64,000 bases of DNA from Symbiodinium natans. Taxonomy: Eukaryota > Sar > Dinophyceae > Suessiales > Symbiodiniaceae. The position numbers and the translations under genes are program-made. Below are positions 37,770 through 48,202 of this stretch, piece after piece; within the stretch, counting starts at the first letter, position 1, and every line of letters starts with the position of its first letter. The stretch spans positions 107,001-171,000 of the forward strand of contig CAJNDS010000137.1 in NCBI GenBank assembly GCA_905221605.1, in the 5' to 3' direction. The notes beneath the pieces were generated by a model. The model worked only from the letters and a program-made list of their open reading frames with translations. It was not told the origin of the DNA and ran no database searches.

Positions 37770-38185
37770 GTAAGTTTTGGGTGTGTTCCATTGCGTAGAG
37801 CGGTCAGGTCATGTCGCACAGACAACCTAGGACCTATGACTCGTATGACCAACCGCATGGCGAAAGGTGCATGCATCATCCTAAACCCTAAACCCTAAAC
37901 CCTAAACCCTAATGACATGTCATTGCAGTTCACGGTTCTCCTAAATCAAGGGACTCAGGACTGTACCCCTGAGGTTCCCCCCTGGTTCTGTGATTCATCC
38001 CTTGCAAAGGGGATATCGGGGAACCTTCTGGTGATAGTTTAGGGTTTAGGGTTTAGGGTTTAGGGTTTAGGGTTTAGGGTTTAGGGTTTAGGGTTTGGTA
38101 CGGCCTTCGAGGGAATTCTGGAACCATTGAATAAAGCCTGAACCCCAAACATCCTCCCCCTGACTTTGCGACTGGATCTTGACAG

Positions 38186-38256
38186 CTTGTTAGGAGCGAC
38201 TTCTGAAGAGGTCGCAGCAGTGCGATTCGGACCTGCTTCCGTTGCAGCAGAACTAG
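38186..38256 (+). CDS. Candidate exon
   Basis: Acceptor ATCTTGACAG; frame LLGATSEEVAAVRFGPASVA then AELG, ending in TTTAGGG. The frame is also open upstream. Confidence 0.5.
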
Positions 38257-38371
38257 GGTTTAGGGTTTAGGGTTTGGGATTTGGGGTTTAGGGTTTAGGG
38301 TTTCGGGAACTCTTAACTAGGCTTAGGGTTTTCGGTGATGAGGGTTGAGGGTTCGAACGCTTCACCTTAAA

Positions 38372-38506
38372 CCCCCCTAACGCCAAAGCTAACGTAGCAA
38401 TGAAATACAGGCACACGGAAGCTTTGCTGAGACGGTTCGCACGCACAGTGCCAATGATTTTTTGAAGGTTCCCTCTGGCTGTTTCCGCCGGACGCAACAA
38501 CATCAC
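38372..38506 (-). CDS. Candidate minus-strand start exon with hydrophobic segment
   Basis: Minus strand reads MMLLRPAETARGNLQKIIGT then SKASVCLYFIATLALALGG, with possible donor GTTTAAGG. The hydrophobic end could be a membrane segment. Confidence 0.35.
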
Positions 38507-38585
38507 AATCTGGCCAAAAAGTCTGGACTAGCCAGGCGTATGCTGCTCACGCTGAGCTGCTGTCAGCCAATGACCAAACATCCTG

Positions 38586-38815
38586 TCATTCGTGATGGAG
38601 GCCACGTTTAGAGTGGGTATGATGAATGGACCGGAATGGGCCCGTATGCAATGCCTCCCCACATGAAGATCCCGACAGGCTCTCCTGTCCAGCGGAGGTA
38701 TCGGAAACTAAGAGCCGAAGACACCCAACGCCCCTGACCTCAAAAATGGACATCCCAGAAGGAGCCTCAGTTGCCGAAGCCACGATTGCTTGAGCCGCAC
38801 CACCCTAAACCCTAA
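38586..38815. CDS. Coding-like island, strand unresolved
   Basis: Minus: VASATEAPSGMSIFEVRGVG, open for 65 codons. Plus: after TGTCCAG, AEVSETKSRRHPTPLTSKMD then IPEGASVAEATIA to TGA. Confidence 0.35.
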
Positions 38816-39101
38816 ACCATAAACCCTAAACCCTGAATGAGAGTCACAAGCCCCGGCAGTTTTAGGGTTTTGGGCCTTCGGCTCGCTGCGAACATATGGG
38901 AGTTCACGTCCACTCAAAACTCGGAACCCTGGACCTCAAGAAGGCGACATAACTGTCTTAAATTGTAATGGTTGGTGGTCTCTTTAAGCAGGGTTTCTGT
39001 TTTGTAGGGGATTCTTAGTAAGGTACCTAGGGGCTATGTTAAGGTATAAGGGTAACAGATAAGGAGCCAACCGGCCTTTACAAGCCTTAACGCTTGGCCT
39101 C

Positions 39102-39187
39102 ATGTGGCGTGTTCCTGCCTCTCGGCTTGTGCTGCGGGCGTCACGTGGACTCGCCGCTTCTCGAGGACGGTCGAGGGCTCCGGGACC
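39102..39187 (+). CDS. TraB-domain protein, exon 1 (targeting peptide)
   Basis: ATG at 39102 opens MWRVPASRLVLRASRGLAAS then RGRSRAPG: rich in Arg, Ser, Ala and Leu without acidic residues, as in mitochondrial-type transit peptides. Donor GTGCAGT at 39188 leaves two bases, which fit exon 2. A TTTACAAG upstream (39.08 kb) could be a spliced-leader acceptor. Plant and animal TraB-domain proteins are reported at mitochondria; targeting here is inferred only. The minus strand is also open. Confidence 0.55.
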
Positions 39188-39323
39188 GTGCAGTGCATAA
39201 GGGACGGTTTAAGGGGTTTAGGGTTTAGGGTTTAGGGTTTACCATCACTACAGAGCTTGTCATTTGGCACTTGCTGAAACCTGTTTATGTACGTAAGAAG
39301 CCCCTTACAGCACGAAGGCTCAC

Positions 39324-39395
39324 CTTCTTCCCCTTGGTCATGGGAGCCACAACCACAACAGGGGCAAAGATCTCAGTCGGAGTGATGATCATACC
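39324..39395 (-). CDS. Minus-strand exon inside TraB intron 1
   Basis: Minus strand: acceptor GGATTTTCAG, 24 whole codons GMIITPTEIFAPVVVVAPMT then KGKK, donor AAG|GTGAGCC. No A-ending codon in the frame. The plus strand is open too but with many A-ending codons. Either a nested antisense gene or a mirror effect. Confidence 0.45.
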
Positions 39396-39510
39396 CTGAA
39401 AATCCTAAACCCTAACCCCTAACCCCTAAGCCCTAAACCCTAAACCCTAAACCCTAAACCCTAAACCCTAAACCCTAAACCCTAAACCCTAACCCTAAAC
39501 CCTAAACATA
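39396..39510. repeat. CCCTAAA array
   Basis: About 13 units inside TraB intron 1. Confidence 0.95.
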
Positions 39511-39831
39511 TACCTTGCACTCCCTAGACCCCCCAATTGCCTTAAACCCCTAAACCCATCATTCCCGTTTGTTTAAGGTTCGGCTCCTGCAAAACCCCCT
39601 TTTACATGAACAAGTCATAACATTCACAAAGGCAAAAAGAAAGGAGCCCTTCTTGTTCCTAGCTTGCTTTGGGACTCTGTTCTCTTTTGGGCAATGCAAG
39701 TAGGCCATGGGGAGTGTCGAAACCTTATGGGTTTAGGGTTTAGGATTTAGGGTTTAGGGTTTAGGGTTTAGGGCCGAGGCCCGAGTGCAGCAGCCCAAAC
39801 CCGAAGAAGCGACATGAAAGGACTCCCGCAG

Positions 39832-39904
39832 ACGGTCGAGCATCTGCGGCATCCGCTCAGCACGGGCGAGGCCAGCAAGAAAGCGAGGGGAGAGGGAGAG
39901 CAGG
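39832..39904 (+). CDS. TraB-domain protein, exon 2
   Basis: Acceptor GACTCCCGCAG, donor AGG|GTGCGGG. In phase with exon 1 it reads RSSICGIRSARARPARKRGE, extending the basic N-terminus, and ends in phase 0, as exon 3 needs. Another frame (TVEHLRHPLSTGEASKKARG) is open but does not fit the phases. Confidence 0.5.
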
Positions 39905-39912
39905 GTGCGGGT

Positions 39913-40022
39913 TTAGGGTTTAGGGTTTAGGGTTTAGGGTTTAGGATTTAGGGTTTAGGGTTTAGGGTTTAGGGTTTAGGGTTTAGGGTTTAGGGTTTAG
40001 GGTTTAGGGTTTAGGGTTTAGG
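39913..40022. repeat. TTTAGGG array
   Basis: About 15 heptamers at the start of TraB intron 2. Confidence 0.95.
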
Positions 40023-40118
40023 ACCAAAACTCGTGCCCGCAACTACATCGGCCCCGTCTAGGGTTTCAAGAATGAGGTTCACACGGGTCCCTTCTCGAAC
40101 GTCCCTTCGCCCACGCAG

Positions 40119-40167
40119 GTGTACTTGGTCGGCACCTGTCACATCTCCGATGCCTCTGCCAAGGAGG
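40119..40167 (+). CDS. TraB-domain protein, exon 3 (LVGTCHIS block)
   Basis: Acceptor CGCCCACGCAG, frame VYLVGTCHISDASAKE. This matches the signature first strand of the TraB family (V-x-L-V-G-T-x-H-x-S). The right edge is not resolved: best fit to the next exon ends at GAGG, followed by CTCAG, which is not a known donor type. Confidence 0.75.
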
Positions 40168-40511
40168 CTCAGTGGGCTAATGGCTCAGGGCTGAGACATC
40201 TGCAGCAGTCGAAAGTGCTGACCTTTATCCTTCTTGGGCAGAAACGCATTGGACAAGGAAACATGTGGAGGCACTCGGAGCCTATGGGCGGAGGGCTTCA
40301 TGACAGTTGCTCATGACTGGTATATGTGAGACTAGAGCCTAGGTGATATACTTGGAATACTGATGTTTAAAGTCTTCGTGCGTTTGGACTCTTTTGACTT
40401 GACATGTGGCCACCGGCTAAACTACAATTCCCAAGAGGTTCTGGACATAGCCCCACCCGAAAGCCTGTAACCTTCACGCTGAACCTCCCACGACCCCTAG
40501 CCCGGACCCCG

Positions 40512-40612
40512 AGGAGGATCCAAAAAAGTCGAACCCCCAAATAGTACCCTATACTACTATTGCGTCATTTAAAGGAACCCTCAAAAGGGATCTACTTTGT
40601 GGATCCTCCCAG
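40512..40612 (+). mobile_element. Family D palindrome at the end of TraB intron 3
   Basis: AGGAGGATCC at the left, GGATCCTCCCAG at the right. The terminal AG is exactly the acceptor of TraB exon 4. Confidence 0.75.
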
Positions 40613-40720
40613 CGGTCTGGGAAGAGGTTCAGGAGATTGTCCACACCGTGCGGCCGCAGCATGTGGTTGTCGAGCTCTGCGAAGCTCGTCGCCGTCGCCT
40701 TGAGGCGGGGGACTGTCGGG
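40613..40720 (+). CDS. TraB-domain protein, exon 4 (VVVELCEARR block)
   Basis: Begins at the AG edge of a family D palindrome and reads VWEEVQEIVHTVRPQHVVVE then LCEARRRRLEAGD. This is the second conserved TraB block (V-x-P-x-x-V-x-V-E-L-C-x-x-R). Donor GTTTTTAGGG lies at the start of heptamer repeats. Confidence 0.8.
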
Positions 40721-41250
40721 GTTTTTAGGGTTTAGGGTTTAGGGTTTTTAGGGTTTAGGGTTTAGGGCTTATTCTAGAGCATTTGCAGTTAGCTTGTGGC
40801 CTATGACTCTCGATGTTCTACCTTATTTTGGCCTTCTTGTTTCCAATTCCTAAACCCTCAGCCTAAAGCCCTGCTAGATTTCGCGGTGCGCCCGGGGTGT
40901 CAAGAACCTGCTGCAGCCCCTGAGCGAAAGCTTGATCGAACACTATTTCAGGGCGACAACGCATCTCAACCAGAACTCAGACCACCGTCCAACAAGTAGA
41001 TCCCCTAAACCCTATACCCTAAACCCTAAACCCTAAACCCTAAACCCCCTTAAGGGTTCCTTCACATGACGCAATAGCACAGGGTACTATTTGGGGGTTC
41101 TGCTTTTTGCATCCTCCCAGGGTCTGGGAACAGGTCTGCATTTCCTACAGAAAGCCCTGCACCCCATACCCTAAACCCTAAACCCTCAACCCTAAACCCT
41201 CAACCCTAAACCCCAAACCCCAAACCCCAAATCCAAAGCCACAGCCTCAG

Positions 41251-41296
41251 GCTGGTGCAAGCGCCAGCAACGCACTGGCTTGCAGCGTGCTACCAG
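41251..41296 (+). CDS. Candidate exon in the TraB unit
   Basis: Acceptor CACAGCCTCAG; frame AGASASNALACSVLP; donor CCAG|GTGACAG. Its place in the TraB protein is unproven. Confidence 0.4.
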
Positions 41297-42053
41297 GTGA
41301 CAGTAGCTTTGGGTTTGGGGGAGGTGTTGAAAAAATGCTTGGGCGTGTTTAGGGTTTAGGGTTTTAGGGCTTCAGGCTTCAGGCGCTTCGGGTTGACTAG
41401 GGCTCGTTGACAGGGGTTTTGGGGTCAGGGCGTGATAGGGCTTCACATAGCTTAGGGTTCGGGCTCAGGGATTCCAAGCATTTCCAAGCATTTGTCCGGG
41501 AGTGTGCCTTCGGTTGGTTTAGGGCCTTAAGGTTTAGAGTTTGGCGATTCTTGTGGGAATGCAGTGAGCAACTTTGTGTTGACTTGGGTCGGTGGTTGTG
41601 CCTTCCTGCTGCGGGCTTGGACGTAGTGTTGCTTGCAGCTATCGTATTCCTGTTGGACTAGGTGAACCCTAAAAGGTGTTATCGTCCATATACCGTAGTA
41701 GGCTTTTGGTGTATAGGGTACATAACCCCACTTATGGGGCTCATGTCGTCCCCGAGCTAATATAGCTTCGACTAAGTCCATTGGCTCGCGCGTGTCGTGT
41801 TTGGCACGGGTCTGTCCACTGAAGCTGGATACTGTTTGTTTTTAAACCCCAAACCCCAAACCCCAAACCCTAAACCCTAAACCCTAAACCCTATCCCCTA
41901 AACCCTACACCCTAAATTCAAGCCGAATGCTACAGTCCCGAAGCCTGCTCCATCGGTTAATTCGGTTAAGTCCCTTTTGGGGAGACTGAGACGCGCGAAA
42001 GCCCTAAACACCCGAAGCGCTGCAAACGCAGCTGGCAGGAAAAGCAAGCTCAC

Positions 42054-42115
42054 CAAGATACTGTATGGCTCGTTGAATATCATGAGCCTGTCGTTCATAT
42101 GACAAGACAAGAACC
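42054..42115. CDS. Exon-like island in the TraB unit, strand unresolved
   Basis: Plus: after CTGGCAG, KSKLTKILYGSLNIMSLSFI, comparable to the hydrophobic helix between TraB blocks two and three. Minus: GGTTTCAG, FLSCHMNDRLMIFNEPYSIL, donor GTGAGC. Both are good. Confidence 0.35.
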
Positions 42116-42887
42116 TGAAACCCTAAACCCACTAAGCCAAGGCTTGACGTTTTTTGCATTGTTTTTTTTTGGGGATTGACCTGAAAGCTGCCACACTTTC
42201 GTGCAGGCGCCGGACACATGCCCAAGAACTTCGGGCAACTCGTGGACGCTCCGGCTTTCGGGTTTGTTAATTTCCAGGCTTGAGGGGTTTAGGGTTTAGG
42301 GCCTAGGGGTTCAGGGTGTAGGGTTTAGGGGTTCAGGGGTTGTGAGTCAAAGTTGCGGTTTCAGGGGTTCAGGGTTTGGGGGTCCTTCAAAATGCCATGG
42401 AAAATTGTTCGCAGAGACTAAGGACCCTGCCTTCTGCAGGGGTTCTGGTTGGGGTTCCTTGCGCCCACAGAAGCCCCCTAAACTCTAAACCCTTTCACCC
42501 TACTCCCAAAACCCCAAACCCTAGACCCTAAACCCTAAACCCAAAAACAAGGGTTTAGGGTTTAGGGTTTAGGGTTTAGGGTCAACGCACCACACCCTGA
42601 ACTCAGGAGGCTTTCTACGCCATGCTGCGCTCAGCAGGACCTTGCCGCAACCCTTCTCAACACTACAGCCCCTATAGAGCCCCAACAGCCCCGAATCACG
42701 GCCCTTTATACCAGAATTCGTAGGCCTTGGCTCCTGGAACCCGAAATCCCAGAAACCCTAAACCTTTTCTCCTGACACGGCTACTTAAGCCGCTACAAGC
42801 CAGGAACCCTGGATATGATTGGCTTCAGCTAGTCTGAATGGTTACAGGGGTGTGGAGTTACGGGGTTATGTTTTGCCAGCAGCGTTT

Positions 42888-43058
42888 GGGGGGGGGGGGG
42901 GGGGGGGGGGGTTGGGGGTAGGGTTTAGGGTTTAGGGTTTAGGGTTTACGGTTTACGGTTTACGGTTTACGGTTTACGGTTTACGGTTTAGGGTTTAGGG
43001 TTTAGGGTTTAGGGTTTCGGGTGTAGAATGTAGGGTTTAGGGTTTAGGGTTTAGAGAG
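42888..43058. repeat. Poly-G run and TTTACGG-variant array
   Basis: About 24 G, then TTTAGGG units enclosing six TTTACGG units. Confidence 0.95.
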
Positions 43059-43367
43059 TTTAGGGACTCCCATATAAAGTAGCCAACCCCACAAAGGGCA
43101 CCCTTACCAAACCCCAACAAACTCGAAAGCTGCAGCTCGCCTTTTCTTCAAAGGTGGGAGCCGAGACATTGCCAAGTCAAGTTTCGAAAGAAGGTTCAGG
43201 GGTTAAGGTTGTGTGGGCGTTTGTTTTAGGTTTCTTCGTTCTGGTGTTTTTTATCTACAGGGAATATTGAAGGGACGCATACGTATCCTTCAATTCGCCT
43301 ACTTGCCACCTATTTTGGGGCCCTTCTATCTGCACTCAACAAGTAAGAGAGCCCTCTTTGACCAAAT

Positions 43368-43480
43368 GTAATATAGGTAGGGACCTTAATAATTACAAAA
43401 GGGTTGTGGGTGTTATTATAGTATAATTATAAAGGAGCCATAAGAGAATACAATTAGTAATGGTTCCGACCCCTCTAGTA
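43368..43480. mobile_element. Family C element, inverted
   Basis: GGACCTTAATAATTACAAAA at the left; TAGTAATGGTTCCGACCCCT at the right. Confidence 0.7.
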
Positions 43481-43505
43481 CGGTAGTCCGAGCGCAACTC
43501 CGCAG

Positions 43506-43562
43506 GATTTGATCCTGGTGTCGACATGCTGGCCGGCCTGCGTGCTGGCAAAGAGGCTCCAG
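43506..43562 (+). CDS. TraB-domain protein, middle exon
   Basis: Acceptor AACTCCGCAG; frame FDPGVDMLAGLRAGKEAPG corresponds in position to the family's 'G-x-E-F/M-x-x-A' helix before the LGDR block. The right edge is unresolved. Confidence 0.6.
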
Positions 43563-43820
43563 GGGACGACAGTTTGAACAGTCAATCGTGCAGTCCGCAA
43601 TCAAGGAACCCTGTGAACCCTATGAGCACTCTGATAAACCATGTGCGAAACTTTGCGGATGTAGTTTACCCCGCAGTGCATGGCGAAGGCCAGGCGGGTG
43701 GCAAAAACAAACAGGCCTAAGCCCCTGCGAGTTTGAAGCTTTCTAGGACCCTATAAGAGCATGAGTTTTCAAGCCTAGAATATGGGGCCTTGTGGAGATA
43801 ACCCTGAACCCTAAATGGAG

Positions 43821-43847
43821 GTGAATGCGCAACTTCATTGTGGCGAC
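43821..43847 (+). CDS. TraB-domain protein, LHCGD exon with GC donor
   Basis: Acceptor TAAATGGAG; frame VNAQLHCGD then GC donor (GAC|GCTGC). Splicing to 47296 gives LHCGD-RLVQTLTRA, matching the family's H-x-G-D-R...T-x-x-R-A strand. The implied intron is 3.4 kb and holds other exon-like islands. Confidence 0.6.
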
Positions 43848-44105
43848 GCTGCTTTGCTCAAAGACAAGCTCATTCCTATGTCTATTTCTGGTTGCAAGTC
43901 CTCCGCCTCGCACTCCCTATGGATCGGTTGGGGGTTTGGGGTTTAGGGTTTAGGGTTTAGAGCAGGGTCGAGGGTATGGCAATGGATTTAAGTAGGATCT
44001 TAGTGAGCTCAGGTGGATGCCAAAGTCACCACTGCGAGGCGTCGTCCTAAACCCTGAACCCTGCGAGAGTAGCCTTGTACCGTAAAAAATGGGGTATCTT
44101 TCTCA

Positions 44106-44262
44106 ATAAGTATCTACTATTTGCTGATGAACCCCCAACAAAACAAAAAATGTTCTTCCTTACAAGGGCAACATAAGGATTGTTACTTCTTGTTTTTCAT
44201 TTTTTTCGTTGTGTGTGTGGGTGGGGGGGAGGGGTTCTTAAGCAAATTCTGTAGTAGATACG
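44106..44262. mobile_element. Family G palindrome
   Basis: GTATCTACTATTTGCTGATG at the left, TTAAGCAAATTCTGTAGTAG at the right; GT-rich loop. Confidence 0.75.
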
Positions 44263-44407
44263 GTACGTGGACCTTTAGGCGGCAGAAAGTTGACTCTTGG
44301 TAAACCCTTGTGGCCATGATTATGATGAGGCTAGTGGCTGACAAGACATCGAAGTCCTCAACAATTAAAGCTTAGAAAACACCAACGGCCTCTGGTTTGT
44401 CGGATGT

Positions 44408-44530
44408 ACCTTACTGGGTAGGCCCTTGGGACCCTTTTAGATTTCCCTTCTTGCGGTTGAGAGGATGTTTCAGAGCTTTTTGAAGGGCCGCAGAAAGGTG
44501 TTCACAATAGTGTCCCTTCCCAATGAAGAG
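44408..44530. mobile_element. Family M element
   Basis: TGGGTAGGCCCTTGGGACCC at the left; GTGTCCCTTCCCAATGAAG at the right. Confidence 0.5.
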
Positions 44531-44896
44531 CCCTGAAACAGCTACGCGCAGCGCGGCGTCAGATGGTTAGGGTCCCGCAACTGCAGGGGGGAGCGGCCGA
44601 AAAGGGGTGGCTGATGCAGAGATCATGCGGCGGTCAGAGCCATAGAAATAGATATATCTGTTTATAGAAAATAGAGGAGTAGGGATCAAACTCCCGGTAG
44701 GCAGTCAAGTTTTTAACTAAACAAGATTACCCCTTAGGCGAGTTTAGGATTGTGAGGGGCTAGCTCAGGCTTGGCCAGTGCGACAGTGGCAACCAGGAGG
44801 GATGGCAAGCCTGTCCTAGGTTAAGGGATAAGGGTTTAGGGTTTAGGGTTTAGGGCTTAGGGTTTAGGGTTTAGGGTTTTAGCCCCACCTGAGCAG

Positions 44897-44939
44897 GATG
44901 GACGCTGAGATCAAAGCCCTGGGTGGCGATCACATGCAG
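44897..44939 (+). CDS. Candidate exon in the large TraB intron
   Basis: Acceptor CTGAGCAG; frame MDAEIKALGGDHMQ; GC donor (CAG|GCCAG). Confidence 0.4.
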
Positions 44940-45158
44940 GCCAGACGTGTTTTTATCCAGGCAAACGGATGGTTTAGGGTTTAGGGTTTAGGGTTTGGGG
45001 TTTGGGGTTTGGGGTTTAGGGTTTAGGGTTTAGGTTCAACTCCTCAAACATGCGACAGGGTGGGCATATACACGGCTTCAGTTCGGGGCTTGCGAGAAGA
45101 GTCCCATCCGTTGCCCAAAAACTTCCTGAACTCCGCTCCAACACTGCGCTTCATGCAG

Positions 45159-45240
45159 AGTTTTCATGCAGAGGTTCTTGCGAAGCTGATGCACCCACGC
45201 GTGCAGCAGCAGGCCGGCCCACATGCTCTGTTTTCTCACA
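45159..45240 (+). CDS. Candidate exon in the large TraB intron
   Basis: Acceptor TTCATGCAG; frame SFHAEVLAKLMHPRVQQQAG then PHALF. Confidence 0.4.
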
Positions 45241-45382
45241 CATGGGCATGGCTCTGGGGTTGGTCGGGGAAATCATAGTTCTGGGTGTCGTGGGTGTGAT
45301 ACTATGCAGGTGCGACCAAGAGAAGCTGGGATTAGGGTACCCGTGCGGCCCCATTGCAGCTCCCTTCGCGTCCTGCCATCAG

Positions 45383-45421
45383 AGATGCAGGCAAGAAAGT
45401 GGCTGAATGGCTGTTGCTGCG
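45383..45421 (+). CDS. Candidate short exon
   Basis: Acceptor CTGCCATCAG; frame DAGKKVAEWLLL; donor GTAATTG. Confidence 0.45.
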
Positions 45422-45713
45422 GTAATTGAGCCACTTACCCATTCAAGCACGCAAGTCGCACAAGCAACCGCGCCTAGCACCAGATGGCCAGGGCGACAGT
45501 CATGCTGTGACACACCTGACAGAGAAACGGTCCAGGCCCAAGCCCCATTAGTCCTAAACTCCAGTCAGGTCTCTTTCGAGGGGCGTAGGAAGTAGGAACA
45601 AAGTAGGGTTATACATGCCCTGAAAGGGACCCTTATTCAGGTTATCCTCTTTAACCCAGCTTTGCAGTAGCTACTTTCAAAGTCCCTTGGGCTTCCGAGG
45701 CTTGACTGGCTAC

Positions 45714-45806
45714 TTTAGGGCTCGGAATAGTTGGCATCAGTACTTCCTTGTGGTCCCTCTATAAATATATTGCAGTAACCTCCAAAACCTTATTCTAATT
45801 AATAAG
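45714..45806. mobile_element. Family C element
   Basis: TAGGGCTCGGAATAGTTGGC at the left; TCTAATTAATAAGACCCT at the right. Confidence 0.65.
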
Positions 45807-45907
45807 ACCCTACAACCCTAGCCCTAAACCCTAAACCCTTAGCCCTAAACCCTATGGGGAATACCTAGACCTTGCGATTACCCTGTATGAAGGGTTTAGG
45901 GTCCCAG

Positions 45908-46015
45908 GCTGCCGAGATTTTTCCCGATGCCCCGTTGGACCTGGAAGCCATGATGCGGGGTGACAAACGGCTACTCGGCCAGGCCCTGCAAAACCGCAGC
46001 AAAAAGACCTCCAGG
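45908..46015 (+). CDS. Candidate exon in the large TraB intron
   Basis: Acceptor AGGGTCCCAG; 36 whole codons AAEIFPDAPLDLEAMMRGDK then RLLGQALQNRSKKTSR; donor GTTTAGG. Strongly coding-like, but it does not fit between TraB blocks, so it may belong to a nested gene. Confidence 0.55.
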
Positions 46016-46140
46016 GTTTAGGTTTAGGGTTCAGGGTGATGCAACCCTTGCTAGAGGCAAGAAGGCCCTGCTTTCAGGTGCACCGGCAGCCTCCTCAGTC
46101 CAAGCTTAAAAAGGTTTAGGGTTTAGGGTTTAGGGCTACC

Positions 46141-46258
46141 AGACCCCTGGGAGGATCCAAAAAGTAGAACCCCCGTATAGTGCCCGATACTACTGTTAGG
46201 TCATTCTTAGGAACTTTACAGGGGATCCACTTTTTGTCCTCCCAGGGGGTCTGGGTTC
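46141..46258. mobile_element. Family D palindrome (complete)
   Basis: CCAGACCCCTGGGAGGATCC at the left, GTCCTCCCAGGGGGTCTGG at the right. Confidence 0.85.
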
Positions 46259-46307
46259 GGGCACCAGGGCTTAGAGTTCATTTTTTTTGCTGCTGTAAGC
46301 CACGCCC

Positions 46308-46400
46308 TAGACTACAGACCCCTGTAAAGCTGAAGTTGTCCTGTTCATGATGCCATAAGCTTATCCTAGACCACAGACCTCTGCAAGGCTAAAGTTGTCC
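46308..46400. repeat. Direct duplication of about 36 bp
   Basis: CTAGACTACAGACCCCTGTA...AAGTTGTCCT is repeated as CTAGACCACAGACCTCTGCA...AAGTTGTCCT. An exon-like island follows (46409-46443, frame ICAWRVRDVNE). Confidence 0.75.
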
Positions 46401-46556
46401 TAACACAGGATCTGCGCCTGGCGTGTCCGAGATGTGAACGAGGGTTTAGGGGTTTAGGGTTTAGGGTTTAGGGTTTAGGGTAACAGACACCCTTTTATAG
46501 GGATTGGCTCATGCGCGTGTATGCTGTGATGTGTGGATTGTCTTTGCAACATCTTG

Positions 46557-46644
46557 GTAGCCCCATGGTACCCTTTTTCCCTTTTTTGGTTCAAGGTTCC
46601 CTCAGCAACCAACCCCAAAAAGGGGTGTTTCCTGGGCTACCAAG
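46557..46644. mobile_element. Family B palindrome
   Basis: GTAGCCCCATGGTACCC at the left, CCTGGGCTACCAAG at the right. Confidence 0.75.
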
Positions 46645-46685
46645 ATATAACATATGTAATGAAACGAATGAGGTGTTACTTACAG

Positions 46686-46790
46686 CTTGGGATGTTCCCC
46701 CCTATACTAACAGTCCTTAATGATGCGGATTGTAATAGGGGGTACTACAATCCCCACGCAGGACTGTTAGTAAAAGGGGGAGCATCCCAA
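46686..46790. mobile_element. Family A palindrome
   Basis: CTTGGGATGTTCCCCCCTAT at the left, GGGGGAGCATCCCAA at the right. Confidence 0.8.
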
Positions 46791-46892
46791 TTACAGCTCA
46801 GTTCGCCATAGCCCGATTCTAGCACGAGTTGTTAGCATGGGGGTGGGAATTCAGGGCTTTTAGGGTCTAGGGTTTAGGGTTTTAGGGTTTAG

Positions 46893-47040
46893 GTTGAGGG
46901 CTTAGGGCTTAGGGCTTAGGGCTTAGGGCTTAGGGCTTAGGGCTTAGGGCTTAGGGCTTAGGGCTTAGGGCTTAGGGCTTTGGGTTTTGGGTTTTGGGTT
47001 TTGGATTTTGGGTTTAGGGTTTAGGGTTTAGGGTTTAGGG
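46893..47040. repeat. CTTAGGG block array then TTTTGGG and TTTAGGG
   Basis: About 12 CTTAGGG units in a row, then four TTTTGGG-type units, then normal heptamers. Confidence 0.95.
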
Positions 47041-47295
47041 CGGTTACAGAGAATGAGGGCTCTGCCCTATAGTTCTTGTGGGTGGAAGGGTGACCTGGTG
47101 CCCAACCTTAGATAAGGACCATGCGCCCTGAAGTATGGTCTCTTTCCTTGTTTATAGTTTATAAGGATCCGAAGTATGGGCCCTTCGTATATATAGTTTA
47201 TATGAGGAATCTACAGCAACCCTAAACCCTAAACTCAAAAGCCTAAACCCTAAGCCCTACCTGAAATAAAGGCCCATGCTTCGAACCCTAGACAG

Positions 47296-47354
47296 AGGCT
47301 GGTCCAGACCCTGACACGGGCTGCCGAGGACATGAAGGATCGAGCAAAGGCGCC
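47296..47354 (+). CDS. TraB-domain protein, RLVQTLTRA exon
   Basis: Acceptor ACCCTAGACAG; frame RLVQTLTRAAEDMKDRAKAP continues LHCGD from the exon at 43821. A GC donor (CC|GCAGC) at 47355 would join in frame to QASELQKGARPYDEV at 47464; a later GT (47373) would not keep phase. Confidence 0.65.
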
Positions 47355-47462
47355 GCAGCAGCAACGCAGTGGTTGAAATTCAGTCCTGAAGTGGCCTCAT
47401 ACCCTAAACTCTAAACCCTAAACCCTAAACTCTAACCCTAAACCCTAAACCCTCCTGCTCAG

Positions 47463-47599
47463 ACAGGCGAGTGAGTTGCAGAAGGGTGCCCGGCCCTATG
47501 ATGAGGTGCGGAAGCTTGGGCGGCTGATGACGGATGTCGCGCCGGGTCTCATGCACGCGCTGCTCCATGTGCGGGACGCTCACCTGGCAAAGCTCCTGC
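47463..47599 (+). CDS. TraB-domain protein, VRDAHLAKLL exon
   Basis: Acceptor CTCCTGCTCAG; frame QASELQKGARPYDEVRKLGR, then LMTDVAPGLMHALLHVRDAH and LAKLL; donor GTTCCGC. The (E/V)RD-x-(Y/H)-L-A-x-x-L helix is the conserved TraB element before the last block. Confidence 0.75.
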
Positions 47600-47667
47600 G
47601 TTCCGCTCCATTCAGCCAGACCACTACAGCTACTCGACTGCTTGTGCCCCAAACCCTATATGGTGAG

Positions 47668-47768
47668 TTCTCCAAGTTAGGTTCCATTTTTGGGTACCCT
47701 AAAAAGGAGGGGGCGGCCTTATAATCAGCACCCAACAAGGGACCATATCTCTGAGAAATCACTATATG
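47668..47768. mobile_element. Family J element
   Basis: GAGTTCTCCAAGTTAGGTTC at the left, GGGACCATATCTCTGAGAA at the right; also at 51.72 kb. Confidence 0.6.
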
Positions 47769-48202
47769 CCCCCAACCTTCAGACAGACTACAGCTCCGAG
47801 AGACTAAAAAATAACATGGGAAGCACGGTGGGCTCGTCAGATGTGCAACTGAGACAGCACAAGGATGTAAGTGCCAAATCGGGGCCAGGCAATCAGTGTG
47901 ATTTCTCGTGCAAACTGAGTCGTTCCTTTTATTGGGCACCTGTATACTACCATATACTTGTTATATACTTTGACGTTTGGTAGCAAGAAAGGTGGACTAC
48001 AATTGGGGGAATCAAGGTCGTGCTTTCGCGGAGTGCTTTCACCTTTCAAAAACCTTAGGGTTGCGGATTTAGGGTTCAGGGTTTTTGGGGTAGTCGAAGT
48101 TCCCCGTGAACTCATTGAAAACTCAATCTTTCACATTTGGCTCCCTAAACCCTAAACCCTAACCCTAAACCCCAAACCCTTAGACAGCTCAGCCCATGTG
48201 AG

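Noticed and set aside
42188-42262. GHMPKNFGQLVDAP island (after CGTGCAG) as the last TraB block
   Set aside because: It resembles G-x-G-H-x-P, but lies upstream of the middle TraB blocks, and a better last block (VVGMAHMDGI) is at 48.2 kb.
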